Assembly: GCA_902512305.1 (NCBI GenBank)
Contig: CABXIU010000014.1
Coordinates: 1-33,697, forward strand
Reading direction: 5' to 3'
Length of the DNA stretch: 33,697 nt
DNA from: an uncultured Gammaproteobacteria bacterium
Lineage (GTDB): Bacteria > Pseudomonadota > Gammaproteobacteria > PS1 > Pseudothioglobaceae
The notes below the pieces were generated by a model, which did not search any database, was not told the DNA's origin, and saw only the letters and a program-made list of their open reading frames with translations. The position numbers and the translations under genes are program-made. Of this stretch, positions 25,962-33,697 are shown in pieces; the first letter of the stretch is position 1; each line of letters starts with the position of its first letter.

Positions 25962-26366
25962 TTACTCATACCATTTATACCAATTCGGATTCTGAGCTAT
26001 TTTCTCTCTTATGCGTTCACGAATAATGATTAAATCTTGATCTTTAGGTTGCCAATCATTATAGAGCTCATCTGGCCATTGTTCCCTTTTAAACTTCCGT
26101 TCTTTATCCGGTTTCATTCCTCTTCGTCTCATTTCCTTAGCAAGTTCTAAATATCTTTTGTGGAGATATTCACCTTTGTTATAGAAGAATTTAACGTGTC
26201 CGGTATTAAGAGTAAATTCTTCAGGTAGTGATTGTTTTGTTTTATTCCAGTTGGGAGATTTAAGTGAGCGTTGTAATGCTGAGCCAACCATAAAAATTTC
26301 TCTGTACTCTGCCACTAAATGTTGATTAGATAATTCGTCTGGTTGAACCAAATTAATTCTAGTCAC
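25962..26366 (-). CDS. pdg: Pyrimidine-dimer DNA glycosylase/AP lyase, T4 endonuclease V type
   Basis: This enzyme starts base-excision repair of UV-induced cyclobutane pyrimidine dimers by cutting the glycosyl bond and then the AP site. The 134-residue protein aligns by eye with phage T4 DenV (138 residues). It starts M-T-R-I-N-L with the nucleophilic Thr2, then Q-H-L-V-A-E-Y-R-E with catalytic Glu23 and Arg22. G-H-V-K-F-F-Y-N-K-G-E-Y-L-H-K-R and K-I-A-Q-N-P-N-W-Y-K-W-Y-E at the end also match. The start is GTG at 26366, needed to place Thr at position 2. It is 18 bases after the ABC ATPase gene and may ride on that transcript. Confidence 0.9.
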   Translation of the reverse strand: MTRINLVQPDELSNQHLVAEYREIFMVGSALQRSLKSPNWNKTKQSLPEEFTLNTGHVKFFYNKGEYLHKRYLELAKEMRRRGMKPDKERKFKREQWPDELYNDWQPKDQDLIIIRERIREKIAQNPNWYKWYE

Positions 26367-26384
26367 TTTGAAACTATATAATTT

Positions 26385-27155
26385 TTAAGTAAGAACCTGA
26401 TCTAAAAAGGCCTTGGTGCGATCATTTTGAGGGTTATTAAAGAATTCTTCTGGTGAGTTTTGCTCAACTATTTCGCCTTCATCCATAAAGATAATCCTAT
26501 CAGCAACTTGTTTTGCAAAGCCCATTTCATGGGTAACACAAATCATTGTCATGCCACTTTTTGCAAGTTCCACCATGGTATCTAATACTTCCGAAACCAT
26601 TTCTGGGTCAAGTGCCGAGGTAGGCTCATCAAAGAGCATAACTTTAGGCTGCATGCATAAACTTCTTGCAATCGCAACTCGCTGCTGTTGCCCACCAGAG
26701 AGCTGCTCAGGGTATTTATCCGCTTGTTCTGGAATCTTGACTTGTTTAAGCAAGGCCATGGCTCTCTCTTTCGCTTCTTTTTCATCAATACCCCTTACCC
26801 AGTTTGGACCCGCCATGCAGTTCTCTAAGACAGTTAAGTGAGGGAATAAATTGAAGCTTTGAAAGACCATACCAATATCTTGTCGAACCGTATCAATATC
26901 TTTCATTCTCTCGTGAAGTTCAATTCCAGTGATATGTATTTCTCCTTCCTGGTGAGCTTCCAATCGATTAAGGCATCGAATTAAGGTTGATTTTCCTGAG
27001 CCAGATGGTCCGCAGATAACAATTTTTTCTTTCAATTTAACTTCTAAGTCAATATTCTTTAAAGCTTGAAAATCGTCATACCATTTACTCACACCCTTAA
27101 GAGATATTATTGGACTAGCTTCTGAATTAGTTTGTGCTTTAATATTATTAGCCAT
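26385..27155 (-). CDS. Polar amino-acid ABC transporter ATP-binding protein
   Basis: This is the cytosolic ATPase of a PAAT-family importer. The 256-residue protein has Walker [11 protein letters not shown]-loop [12 protein letters not shown], signature [13 protein letters not shown], Walker [14 protein letters not shown] and the switch His in C-V-T-H-E-M-G-F. It is closest in look to GlnQ/AapP/HisP proteins. The ATG comes two bases after the permease stop. It is the third gene of the binding protein-permease-ATPase operon. Confidence 0.95.
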   Translation of the reverse strand: MANNIKAQTNSEASPIISLKGVSKWYDDFQALKNIDLEVKLKEKIVICGPSGSGKSTLIRCLNRLEAHQEGEIHITGIELHERMKDIDTVRQDIGMVFQSFNLFPHLTVLENCMAGPNWVRGIDEKEAKERAMALLKQVKIPEQADKYPEQLSGGQQQRVAIARSLCMQPKVMLFDEPTSALDPEMVSEVLDTMVELAKSGMTMICVTHEMGFAKQVADRIIFMDEGEIVEQNSPEEFFNNPQNDRTKAFLDQVLT

Positions 27156-27157
27156 AA

Positions 27158-28177
27158 TTAAGTCTTTTGTTTATATTTACTCTCAATGCGAGCTTGGATC
27201 ATCTCAAGGATGATTGTTAGTAACCAATAAATCATTGCAGCTGTAAGTAACATTTCCAAATGATTAAAATCTTTTGCACCTAGTTTTTTGGCTAGGAACA
27301 TTAACTCCCAAATTCCAAGAACAGAAACCAAAGAACTATCCTTGAGCATGGCAATAAATTGGTTACCGGTTGGAGGCACTATTATTGGTATTGATTGAGG
27401 TAGGATTATTTTTCGAAGTATGAGTCCAAACTTAAAACCTAAAGCTCTTGAAGCTTCCCATTGACCCTTTGGTATGCTTTGGATTCCTGCACGAAAAATT
27501 TCAGTCATATAAGCTCCATAACAAAGTGATAGTGCTGCAATACCAGAAGGAATAGCGTCAATCATGAAGCCTAGTTGAGGAAGACCCATGTATATTAGAT
27601 AGATTTGAAGAAGAAGAGGAAGCCCTCTAAATAAAGAGGTGTAAAAACTTGATATAGCGTAAGCAAATCCATTATTTGAAAGTTTAGCAACAGCTCCAAC
27701 GATTGCTATAACAGTAGCAATTGCAATCGAAACTGCTGAAATATAAATCGTCGTGAAAAGACCTTTGGAAATCATAAGACCAATTTTGCTTGGAGTGCAT
27801 AATTTCGCTCTAGCTGATTCTGTGGAGCAAATAAAATCATTTTGAAATATATATGCTATCTCAAGATCGAAAGAATATGCAAAGGCTAAGAAGAGAAAAA
27901 ACAACTCTATCCAAACAATTAAAATTTGAATTTTTAATCTAGCAAAACTAATTAATAATAAATTTCCAACAAATAATATTGTAAGGACAAATGAAACCGC
28001 TAGACGTCCAAAAAAGCCGCTTTCTTCGGGGTTTCCAATAACTGGACTAAGGAACTCACCAAAAATGGTATTCGTTAAATTTAAGGCGAAAAAAATCGCC
28101 AATACCGTTACTGAAAGACCGATAAGGAAAGCTGGTTTGTGCAGCGCCTTATCTTCAACAACGGTATCGACGAACAT
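27158..28177 (-). CDS. Polar amino-acid ABC transporter permease with extra N-terminal helices
   Basis: This is the inner-membrane channel of the same importer. At 339 residues it is longer than GlnP/HisM (about 220-240). The first 130 residues carry about three or four extra hydrophobic segments with a loop between, and the C-terminal half is the conserved BPD_transp_1 domain. The coupling motif reads [21 protein letters not shown]. Only one permease gene is present, so the channel is probably a homodimer, unlike the two-permease AapQM pair. AAAGGT lies just before the ATG. Confidence 0.92.
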   Translation of the reverse strand: MFVDTVVEDKALHKPAFLIGLSVTVLAIFFALNLTNTIFGEFLSPVIGNPEESGFFGRLAVSFVLTILFVGNLLLISFARLKIQILIVWIELFFLFLAFAYSFDLEIAYIFQNDFICSTESARAKLCTPSKIGLMISKGLFTTIYISAVSIAIATVIAIVGAVAKLSNNGFAYAISSFYTSLFRGLPLLLQIYLIYMGLPQLGFMIDAIPSGIAALSLCYGAYMTEIFRAGIQSIPKGQWEASRALGFKFGLILRKIILPQSIPIIVPPTGNQFIAMLKDSSLVSVLGIWELMFLAKKLGAKDFNHLEMLLTAAMIYWLLTIILEMIQARIESKYKQKT

Positions 28178-28223
28178 ACCTTTTTCTAGAACTTAAGTAA
28201 AAATTATATATTTACTACTATTC

Positions 28224-29081
28224 TTAATATGCAATAGTGTAGTCGTTAGAGCTACCATCTGCATTTTTAAACCACTTCATTGAAAGCATTGTCAACGTGT
28301 AGTCTTTCTGCATTTCTGCAATAACTCTTGCTAGTTCAGCATCCAATTCAGGATCATTATTGCCTTTATCCGTAGCAACTGAAAGTGGCTCATAGAAAGC
28401 AGGATCACCTAAGAATTTAATAGGATAGCCATCTTCTATAGCACCTTGAATCATTGGAACAGAGTCAATAATACCGTCATTACGAACGCCAGCACCTAGA
28501 CGAGTATCGTCAAGGCATGTATGGCCATCAGTAAGGGCAGTAATAGTTCCTGGCGTAACCTTATAGGTGAATGCAGGTGCGTTAAGCATATCTAGATTTC
28601 CTTCAAGATACATCTCCCAAGTTGAAGAAGCTGTCGTACAAATATTCTTGCCATTCAAACCAGCTAAAGTTGTAACGGGTGAATCAACATGAACAGCGAA
28701 GCTTGCAGGTGTGTAGTAATAGACTGCTGGAAAGTTTAAAACCTCTGAACGAGTTGCAGTTGGTGTCATTGAACCAACCGACACATCCCAACGCATATTC
28801 CAGTTACCTGCAGTTATAACGCCCCAGTCAGGGGTAATAAAGCGAACTTCAACTCCCATGCGCTTGGCAATCTCTCTACCAACATCCACATCAAAACCTT
28901 CCATTTCACCTGCATCGTTAATGTAGGAAAATGGTGCCCAGTTTGCGTCTGTTGCAATTAATATTTCATTATCCATTTTAATATAGTCATAAACAACGCC
29001 AGCTTTAGCAGACATGCTTAATGAAAATAATGCAATAGATAGTGCTGCAACTGCATTTTTTATACTTAATTTAACTTTCAT
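28224..29081 (-). CDS. Family 3 periplasmic amino-acid-binding protein
   Basis: This is the substrate receptor of the ABC importer encoded downstream. The 285-residue precursor has a signal peptide (hydrophobic core A-A-L-S-I-A-L-F-S-L-S, cut about after A-K-A near residue 27). It also has the SBP family 3 landmarks F-D-V-D-V-G-R-E-I-A-K-R, S-V-G-S-M-T-P-T-A-T-R and P-A-S-F-A-V-H. Two cysteines in the mature part could form a disulfide. The second ligand region is not the usual D-G-x-x-x-D block, so the substrate is open. A strong AAGGAG lies six bases before the ATG, fitting high expression. It is the first gene of the operon. Confidence 0.93.
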   Translation of the reverse strand: MKVKLSIKNAVAALSIALFSLSMSAKAGVVYDYIKMDNEILIATDANWAPFSYINDAGEMEGFDVDVGREIAKRMGVEVRFITPDWGVITAGNWNMRWDVSVGSMTPTATRSEVLNFPAVYYYTPASFAVHVDSPVTTLAGLNGKNICTTASSTWEMYLEGNLDMLNAPAFTYKVTPGTITALTDGHTCLDDTRLGAGVRNDGIIDSVPMIQGAIEDGYPIKFLGDPAFYEPLSVATDKGNNDPELDAELARVIAEMQKDYTLTMLSMKWFKNADGSSNDYTIAY

Positions 29082-29138
29082 TTATTACTCCTTTTTGTAT
29101 TTATTTTTTTAAATTTACGAATCATTCTTCTATGAAAT

Positions 29139-29148
29139 TACAATTGTA
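29139..29148. promoter_or_regulatory. 10-bp palindrome upstream of the ABC transporter operon
   Basis: TACAATTGTA is a perfect palindrome about 60 bases before the binding-protein gene, in the 127-base gap after cysM. It may be a regulator half-site or part of the promoter. The sequence is AT-rich and chance is likely enough that confidence is low. Confidence 0.25.
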
Positions 29149-29208
29149 CACATATTTTGTAATGAAACCAGTCATGAAAACAGATTAAATTGTAAAAAAA
29201 AATACAGT

Positions 29209-30108
29209 TTAGGTGTTAAAAACGCCTGTGGATAGGTATCGATCTCCTCGATCACAGATAATGGTGACTATGACAGCATTATCAACTTGTTTTGAAAGCT
29301 TAATTGTTGATGCTACTGCACCTCCTGCAGATATTCCAGAAAAAATACCCTCATGAATTGCTAGGTCTCTAGTGCTTTGCTCCGCTTCAGACTGAGATAT
29401 ATCCATAATTGTATCAACACGAGTCTGGTCAAAAATAGTTGGAAGATAACCCTCAGGCCATCTTCTAATACCTGGAATGTGAGAGTCTCCATCAGGCTGA
29501 ATTCCAACAATTTGAATGGATGGTTTCTTTTCTTTTAAATACTTTGATACACCCATAATCGTACCTGTTGTTCCCATTGAGCTAACGAAATGAGTAATTT
29601 CACCATTTGTATCTTGCCATATTTCTTTAGCTGTTGAAGAGAAGTGGGCTTTTGGATTGTCCTCATTGGAAAACTGATTGAGTTGAAGACCTTTTCCCTC
29701 TTGACTCATTTGATTGGCTAAATCTCGTGCTCCTTCCATTCCAAGCTCTTCAGAGACTAAAATGAGTTTAGCGCCATAGGCCGTCATCGCATCTCTTCTT
29801 TCTTGAGATAAGTTCTCTTGCATGACAAGAGTCATCTTGTAGCCTTTAATAGCTGCAACCATTGCAAGAGCTATACCCGTATTTCCACTTGTTGCTTCTA
29901 TGAGGGAGTCACCAGGATGAATCTCCCCTCTATTTTCAGCTTCAGTAATCATATTGAGTGCCGCACGGTCTTTAACGGACCCAGCAGGATTATTGCCTTC
30001 AAGTTTAGCAAGAATAATATTTGAAGGGTTTGGGTTTAATCGCTGAAGGCGAACTAATGGAGTTCCGCCAACGCATTCATCTATGGTTTTGTAGTGCTGT
30101 TTGCTCAT
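29209..30108 (-). CDS. cysM: Cysteine synthase B (O-acetylserine sulfhydrylase)
   Basis: CysM makes cysteine from O-acetylserine and sulfide (or thiosulfate) with PLP. The 299-residue protein has the PLP-Lys in G-S-V-K-D-R-A-A, the substrate loop E-A-T-S-G-N-T-G-I-A-L-A, the phosphate-binding G-T-T-G-T-I and the CysM-like ending I-I-C-D-R-G-D-R-Y-L-S-T-G. Length and the C-terminal motif favour CysM over CysK. It comes 43 bases after thrC, so it may be the last gene of hom-thrC-cysM. Confidence 0.92.
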   Translation of the reverse strand: MSKQHYKTIDECVGGTPLVRLQRLNPNPSNIILAKLEGNNPAGSVKDRAALNMITEAENRGEIHPGDSLIEATSGNTGIALAMVAAIKGYKMTLVMQENLSQERRDAMTAYGAKLILVSEELGMEGARDLANQMSQEGKGLQLNQFSNEDNPKAHFSSTAKEIWQDTNGEITHFVSSMGTTGTIMGVSKYLKEKKPSIQIVGIQPDGDSHIPGIRRWPEGYLPTIFDQTRVDTIMDISQSEAEQSTRDLAIHEGIFSGISAGGAVASTIKLSKQVDNAVIVTIICDRGDRYLSTGVFNT

Positions 30109-30151
30109 AAATCGTTTGATAGTATCATAAACCTATATAGCCAGCAAAAAA

Positions 30152-31219
30152 CTACATATTGTCGAGAATAGCTTTTTTGACTTCTTCAAGTGTTGGATTA
30201 ACATTAATCATGGCACCAGTATCGCACTGCGATATAGCGGTATCTGGATCTTTAAGTCCATGACCCGTTAGAGTGCAAACAACGCTTGAGCCGTCAGGTA
30301 TTTTGCCAGATTGGATGTCTTTTAAAGCGCCAGCAACTGAGATAGCTGAGGCGGGCTCACAGAAAATTCCATCTTTTTCAGTTAGTAATTTTTGTGTTGC
30401 GAGAATTTCTTTATCAGAAAAGCAATCAAACCAGCCATTTGAGTCTTTGCTTAGCTTTAATGCTTGATCCCAGCTTTGAGGGTTTCCAATTCTTATAGCA
30501 GTAGCTATGGTTTCAGGTTTTTCAACTTTTGAGCCTTTAATAAATGGCGCAGCACCTTCAGCTTGATAACCAAGCATTGCAGGTTTTGAAGAGGATATAC
30601 CTGCTTTAAAGTATTCTGTATAGCCCATCCAGTGAGCAGTTATATTACCTGCATTACCAACTGGCAAGCAGTGATAGTCGGGAGCATGGCCAAGTTCTTC
30701 GATAATTTCAAATGCAGCCGTTTTTTGCCCTTGTAGTCTGAAAGGGTTGATTGAATTTACAATTGAAACCGGTGCAAAATCAGCCACTTCTTTCACAAGT
30801 TGCATTCCATCATCAAAGTTGCCTTTGATTTGAATGATAGTCGAGCCATGAATCATCGCTTGGGCAAGCTTTCCAAGTGCAATTTTGCCTTCAGGGATGA
30901 CTACAAAAGCTTTAATGCCTGCTCTTGCAGCATAAGCTGCAGCAGCGGCAGAAGTGTTGCCGGTTGAGGCACAGATAATGGCCTTTGACCCACTTTCTAC
31001 AGCCTTAGTAACAGCCATAGTCATTCCTCGGTCTTTAAAAGACCCGGTAGGATTTAAGCCTTCATACTTAATATAGAGTTCAACTTGTGTTCCTATTTCA
31101 CAAGGAATGTTTTCAAGTTTGATTAAAGGCGTATTGCCTTCGCCTAAGCTTATAACACGAGCTTTATCAGCCACTGGGAGTCTGTCTCTATATTTCTCAA
31201 TTAATCCTGTGTATCTCAT
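30152..31219 (-). CDS. thrC: Threonine synthase
   Basis: ThrC converts O-phosphohomoserine to threonine using PLP. The 355-residue protein is of the short type (E. coli ThrC is about 430). It shows the PLP-Lys in N-P-T-G-S-F-K-D-R-G-M, C-A-S-T-G-N-T-S-A-A-A-A-A, the glycine-rich phosphate loop P-V-G-N-A-G-N and V-C-T-L-T-G-H-G-L-K-D-P near the end. It lies 16 bases after hom. No homoserine kinase gene (thrB) is in the window. Confidence 0.96.
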   Translation of the reverse strand: MRYTGLIEKYRDRLPVADKARVISLGEGNTPLIKLENIPCEIGTQVELYIKYEGLNPTGSFKDRGMTMAVTKAVESGSKAIICASTGNTSAAAAAYAARAGIKAFVVIPEGKIALGKLAQAMIHGSTIIQIKGNFDDGMQLVKEVADFAPVSIVNSINPFRLQGQKTAAFEIIEELGHAPDYHCLPVGNAGNITAHWMGYTEYFKAGISSSKPAMLGYQAEGAAPFIKGSKVEKPETIATAIRIGNPQSWDQALKLSKDSNGWFDCFSDKEILATQKLLTEKDGIFCEPASAISVAGALKDIQSGKIPDGSSVVCTLTGHGLKDPDTAISQCDTGAMINVNPTLEEVKKAILDNM

Positions 31220-31235
31220 GCTTACCCCGAGTGCG

Positions 31236-32513
31236 TTAGTTCAGTAATTCAATATGAATGATTTGAACGTCAGCTTGATTGAATTCGCTTGCTTCAATTT
31301 TCTCCTTAATGCTCATAACCGCTTTTGTGCTTACTTTGTCAGTTGTTATTGCTATATGGGCGTTGTTGTTTTCATCAACTTGTTTTTGAATAAGCGCCTC
31401 GATACTCACATTGTGGTCATTGAATATCCCTGTGACTTTTGCAAGTACACCCTTAACGTCGGTCACTAATAATCTCAAAAAGAATTCACTATGGATTGAG
31501 TCATTATCAACGACTTCAATCTTTTGTTGCGACTTCCATCCCAAAGTATGGTTACTAGTTTGATTGTTAATAATATCGTTAAGGTCTGCAATGACTGCGG
31601 AAGCGGTAGCCTCGTCACCTGCACCAGGGCCATAGTATAAGCTTGTACCTAGAGCATCACTTTTAACCATTACAGCATTCATAACCCCATTCACTTGTGC
31701 AATGAGTTGATTGTTAGATACAAGAGTAGGGTGAACGCGTAATTCGATACCATTTTCAGTTCTTTTTGCTATTCCAAGGTGCTTAATCGTGAAGCCGAGT
31801 TCATTAGCATGAAGAATATCTTCCGTCGTAATTTGACTGATACCTTTTGTATAAATTTTGTCGAATTGAATCTCAGTTCCAAAGGCTATTGCAGCAAGTA
31901 TAGATAGCTTATGGGCCGCATCAATTCCTTCAATATCAAAAGTTGGATCTTCTTCAGCATAGCCTAGCGCTTGAGCTTCCTTTAATACATCATCAAAATC
32001 TCTACCCTTCTCTTTCATATCAGTTAGGATAAAGTTACCAGTTCCATTGATGATTCCTGCAACGGATTCAATATTGTTTGCACTTAGTCCTTGCTCTAGG
32101 GCTTTAATGATTGGAATTCCACCAGCAACCGAAGCCTCAAATAAAAATCGAACTTTTTTCTTTTTGGCAAGCTTAATCAGTTCATTTCCATGGTTTCCTA
32201 TAAGAGCTTTGTTTGCGGTAATAATATGTTTACCATTATTAATTGCAGTTTCAACGAGCTCCTTAGCTAGGCCAAATCCTCCAATGAGTTCAAGGACAAC
32301 ATCAATATCAGGATGGTTGACAACTTCAAATGGATCTTCAGTTAATTTAATATTTGAGGTATCGCAAATGCGTTTTTTGGTTAAATCTCGAACTCCAGCA
32401 ATGACTAGGTCAATTTCAACTCCAGTGCGCCTTTTAATAGATGCACTATTTTTTTGTAAGACATTTACAACGCCGCCTCCAACTGTTCCGAGGCCAAGGA
32501 TTCCAACTTTCAT
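31236..32513 (-). CDS. hom: Homoserine dehydrogenase
   Basis: This enzyme reduces aspartate semialdehyde to homoserine, the branch point to threonine and methionine. The 425-residue monofunctional form has the NAD(P) motif G-L-G-T-V-G-G-G-V at the start, the catalytic region with N-G-T-G-N-F-I-L-T and Y-A-E-E-D-P-T-F-D-I-E-G-I-D-A-A-H-K, and a C-terminal ACT domain (about residues 348-425, L-L-V-T-D-V-K-G-V-L-A-K-V-T-G-I-F). The ACT domain fits feedback control by threonine. There is no fused aspartokinase. It leads hom-thrC(-cysM) from an extended -10 promoter. Confidence 0.97.
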   Translation of the reverse strand: MKVGILGLGTVGGGVVNVLQKNSASIKRRTGVEIDLVIAGVRDLTKKRICDTSNIKLTEDPFEVVNHPDIDVVLELIGGFGLAKELVETAINNGKHIITANKALIGNHGNELIKLAKKKKVRFLFEASVAGGIPIIKALEQGLSANNIESVAGIINGTGNFILTDMKEKGRDFDDVLKEAQALGYAEEDPTFDIEGIDAAHKLSILAAIAFGTEIQFDKIYTKGISQITTEDILHANELGFTIKHLGIAKRTENGIELRVHPTLVSNNQLIAQVNGVMNAVMVKSDALGTSLYYGPGAGDEATASAVIADLNDIINNQTSNHTLGWKSQQKIEVVDNDSIHSEFFLRLLVTDVKGVLAKVTGIFNDHNVSIEALIQKQVDENNNAHIAITTDKVSTKAVMSIKEKIEASEFNQADVQIIHIELLN

Positions 32514-32541
32514 TATTGTATTTTATAAATTCGAATGCGCC

Positions 32542-32550
32542 ATTATACCA
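32542..32550 (-). promoter_or_regulatory. Extended -10 promoter for hom-thrC
   Basis: On the minus strand TGGTATAAT is a full extended -10 (TG-N-TATAAT) about 29 bases before the hom ATG. The -35 is poor, as is usual for extended -10 promoters. No leader peptide rich in Thr/Ile or attenuator was seen in the short leader. Confidence 0.55.
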
Positions 32551-32636
32551 ATCAGCGAAATGACTCACCAGAAATCATGTTTAAAAATGTTGTAAGGGTA
32601 ATTGAACTACGTTAATCAACAATCGGTTTGGATTTA

Positions 32637-33697
32637 TTATTTAAGACCACCCATACAGATATATTTGAGTTCCATGAAATCATCAATGCCGTAGTGTGAG
32701 CCTTCTCTTCCTAAGCCGGACTCTTTGACGCCACCAAAAGGAGATACTTCATTCGATATAACTCCTTCGTTAATGCCAACCATTCCATACTCTAAAGCCT
32801 CAGAGACCCTCCAGATACGATTGATATCACTCGTATAGAAGTAGGAAGCCAGTCCAAACTCTGTATCGTTTGCTAGTGTTATTGCCTCATCTTCAGTTTT
32901 AAATTTAAATACTGGTGCAAGAGGTCCAAAGGTTTCCTCAGAGGCCATTTTCATAGAGGTATCAACATTTTCAATAACTGTTGGCTCGAACATGGTGCCA
33001 CCTTTTTTGTGAGGTTTTCCACCGGCAACAATCACAGCGCCTCGATCAACTGCATCCGCTAGGAGTTCTTTGACCTTGTCCAAAGCCTTCAAACTTATGA
33101 GTGGACCTTGATTCACGCCTTCATCCATCCCATGTCCAACATTGAGTGTTTTGACAGCCTTCCCAAGTTTTTCAACAAATTTATCATAAATTCCCTCTTG
33201 AACAATGAAGCGATTTGTGCATACACAAGTTTGCCCAGTATTTCTAAATTTTGAAAGGAGTGCACCAGCAACTGCTGAATCAAGATTGGCATCATCAAAA
33301 ACTATAAAAGGGGCATTACCACCAAGCTCCATAGATACTTTTTTCATTGTGTCAGCGCAGTTTCGAGTTAAGATTTTGCCAACGGCTGTAGAGCCAGTAA
33401 AAGAGAGTTTGCGAACAATTGGACTATCTGTTAATGCTTTACCAATTTCACTTGAGTTAGTTCCAACAACAACATTTAGAATGCCATTAGGGATTCCTGC
33501 TTGTTCAGCGAGTTCGGCAATTGCTAGGGCTGACAATGGCGTTTCAGAAGCAGGCTTAATCACAACCGGGCAGCCTGCAGCGAGAGCAGGAGCGCATTTT
33601 CTGGTAATCATTGCAATAGGAAAGTTCCAAGGTGTAATTGATGCAACAACACCAATCGGCTGTTTAATAACCAGTATTCTTCTATCGTTTGCGGGCG
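32637..33697 (-). CDS. gabD: NAD(P)-dependent succinate-semialdehyde dehydrogenase, 5' end outside window
   Basis: This enzyme oxidises succinate semialdehyde to succinate, for example in GABA breakdown. The open frame continues to the window edge. Upstream of an internal Met at 33611 it reads [19 protein letters not shown], the conserved ALDH segment, so the true start is beyond the window. About 353 codons are present. The active-site Glu lies in M-E-L-G-G-N-A-P and the nucleophilic Cys in [20 protein letters not shown] and [15 protein letters not shown] complete the family pattern. The GabD assignment over another semialdehyde dehydrogenase rests on the K-Q-P-I-G-V and C-V-C-T-N-R strings. 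Confidence 0.85.
   Translation of the reverse strand, partial: PANDRRILVIKQPIGVVASITPWNFPIAMITRKCAPALAAGCPVVIKPASETPLSALAIAELAEQAGIPNGILNVVVGTNSSEIGKALTDSPIVRKLSFTGSTAVGKILTRNCADTMKKVSMELGGNAPFIVFDDANLDSAVAGALLSKFRNTGQTCVCTNRFIVQEGIYDKFVEKLGKAVKTLNVGHGMDEGVNQGPLISLKALDKVKELLADAVDRGAVIVAGGKPHKKGGTMFEPTVIENVDTSMKMASEETFGPLAPVFKFKTEDEAITLANDTEFGLASYFYTSDINRIWRVSEALEYGMVGINEGVISNEVSPFGGVKESGLGREGSHYGIDDFMELKYICMGGLK

Overview
The window is an ordinary stretch of chromosome from an AT-rich, free-living-type marine gammaproteobacterium. The evidence is the proteobacterial core genes (recA-recX, mreBCD-mrdA, rnpB class A, fmt, prmC, ftsY, argH, hemC, hom-thrC-cysM), tight gene packing, short intergenic gaps, frequent GTG/TTG starts and weak or absent Shine-Dalgarno sites. 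The protein flavour suggests the SUP05/Thioglobus group or a neighbouring lineage, but that is an impression from memory and not a placement. No IS element, prophage, CRISPR array, rRNA or tRNA was seen.

Layout. 1-9450 is core: the start of a probable coaBC and ribD (minus), then recA-recX-tgt (plus), the rod-shape operon mreB-mreC-mreD-mrdA (minus), and a class I fumarase (plus). 9513-9864 is the RNase P RNA. 9988-11762 holds a two-gene exported system: an inverse-autotransporter beta-barrel that stops just after the linker, with no passenger, coupled by a TAATG overlap to a Cys-rich secreted protein of unknown family. 11852-17093 is an accessory metabolic island: an SMR exporter, an EutA-like Asp/Glu-racemase-fold enzyme, an Lrp/AsnC regulator, an ectoine-hydrolase (DoeA/EutD)-like M24 protein, a cystathionine-gamma-synthase-family PLP enzyme and an EamA permease. 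It looks like an ectoine-type (or related N-acetyl-diamine/imidoyl compound) catabolic module, but it lacks the standard DoeB/C/D partners and any obvious importer here.

17085-23609 returns to housekeeping: prmC, trmL, fmt, argH, hemC, a pterin dehydratase and ftsY. The FtsY acidic domain is built from a mosaic of repeats whose offsets are all multiples of 16 residues. 23755-25917 is hemJ, an Asp/Asn-beta-hydroxylase-like 2-oxoglutarate oxygenase and a threonine aldolase in one tight run. 25962-29081 is a polar amino-acid ABC transporter followed by a T4 endonuclease V-type pyrimidine-dimer glycosylase. 29209-32513 is hom-thrC-cysM, and the window ends inside a succinate-semialdehyde dehydrogenase.

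The best candidates for something not yet described are the split inverse autotransporter pair, the DoeA/CGS/EutA island, the oxygenase-aldolase pair, and a 24-bp dyad in the argH-hemC gap. All functional calls are from reading motifs by eye; no search was run.
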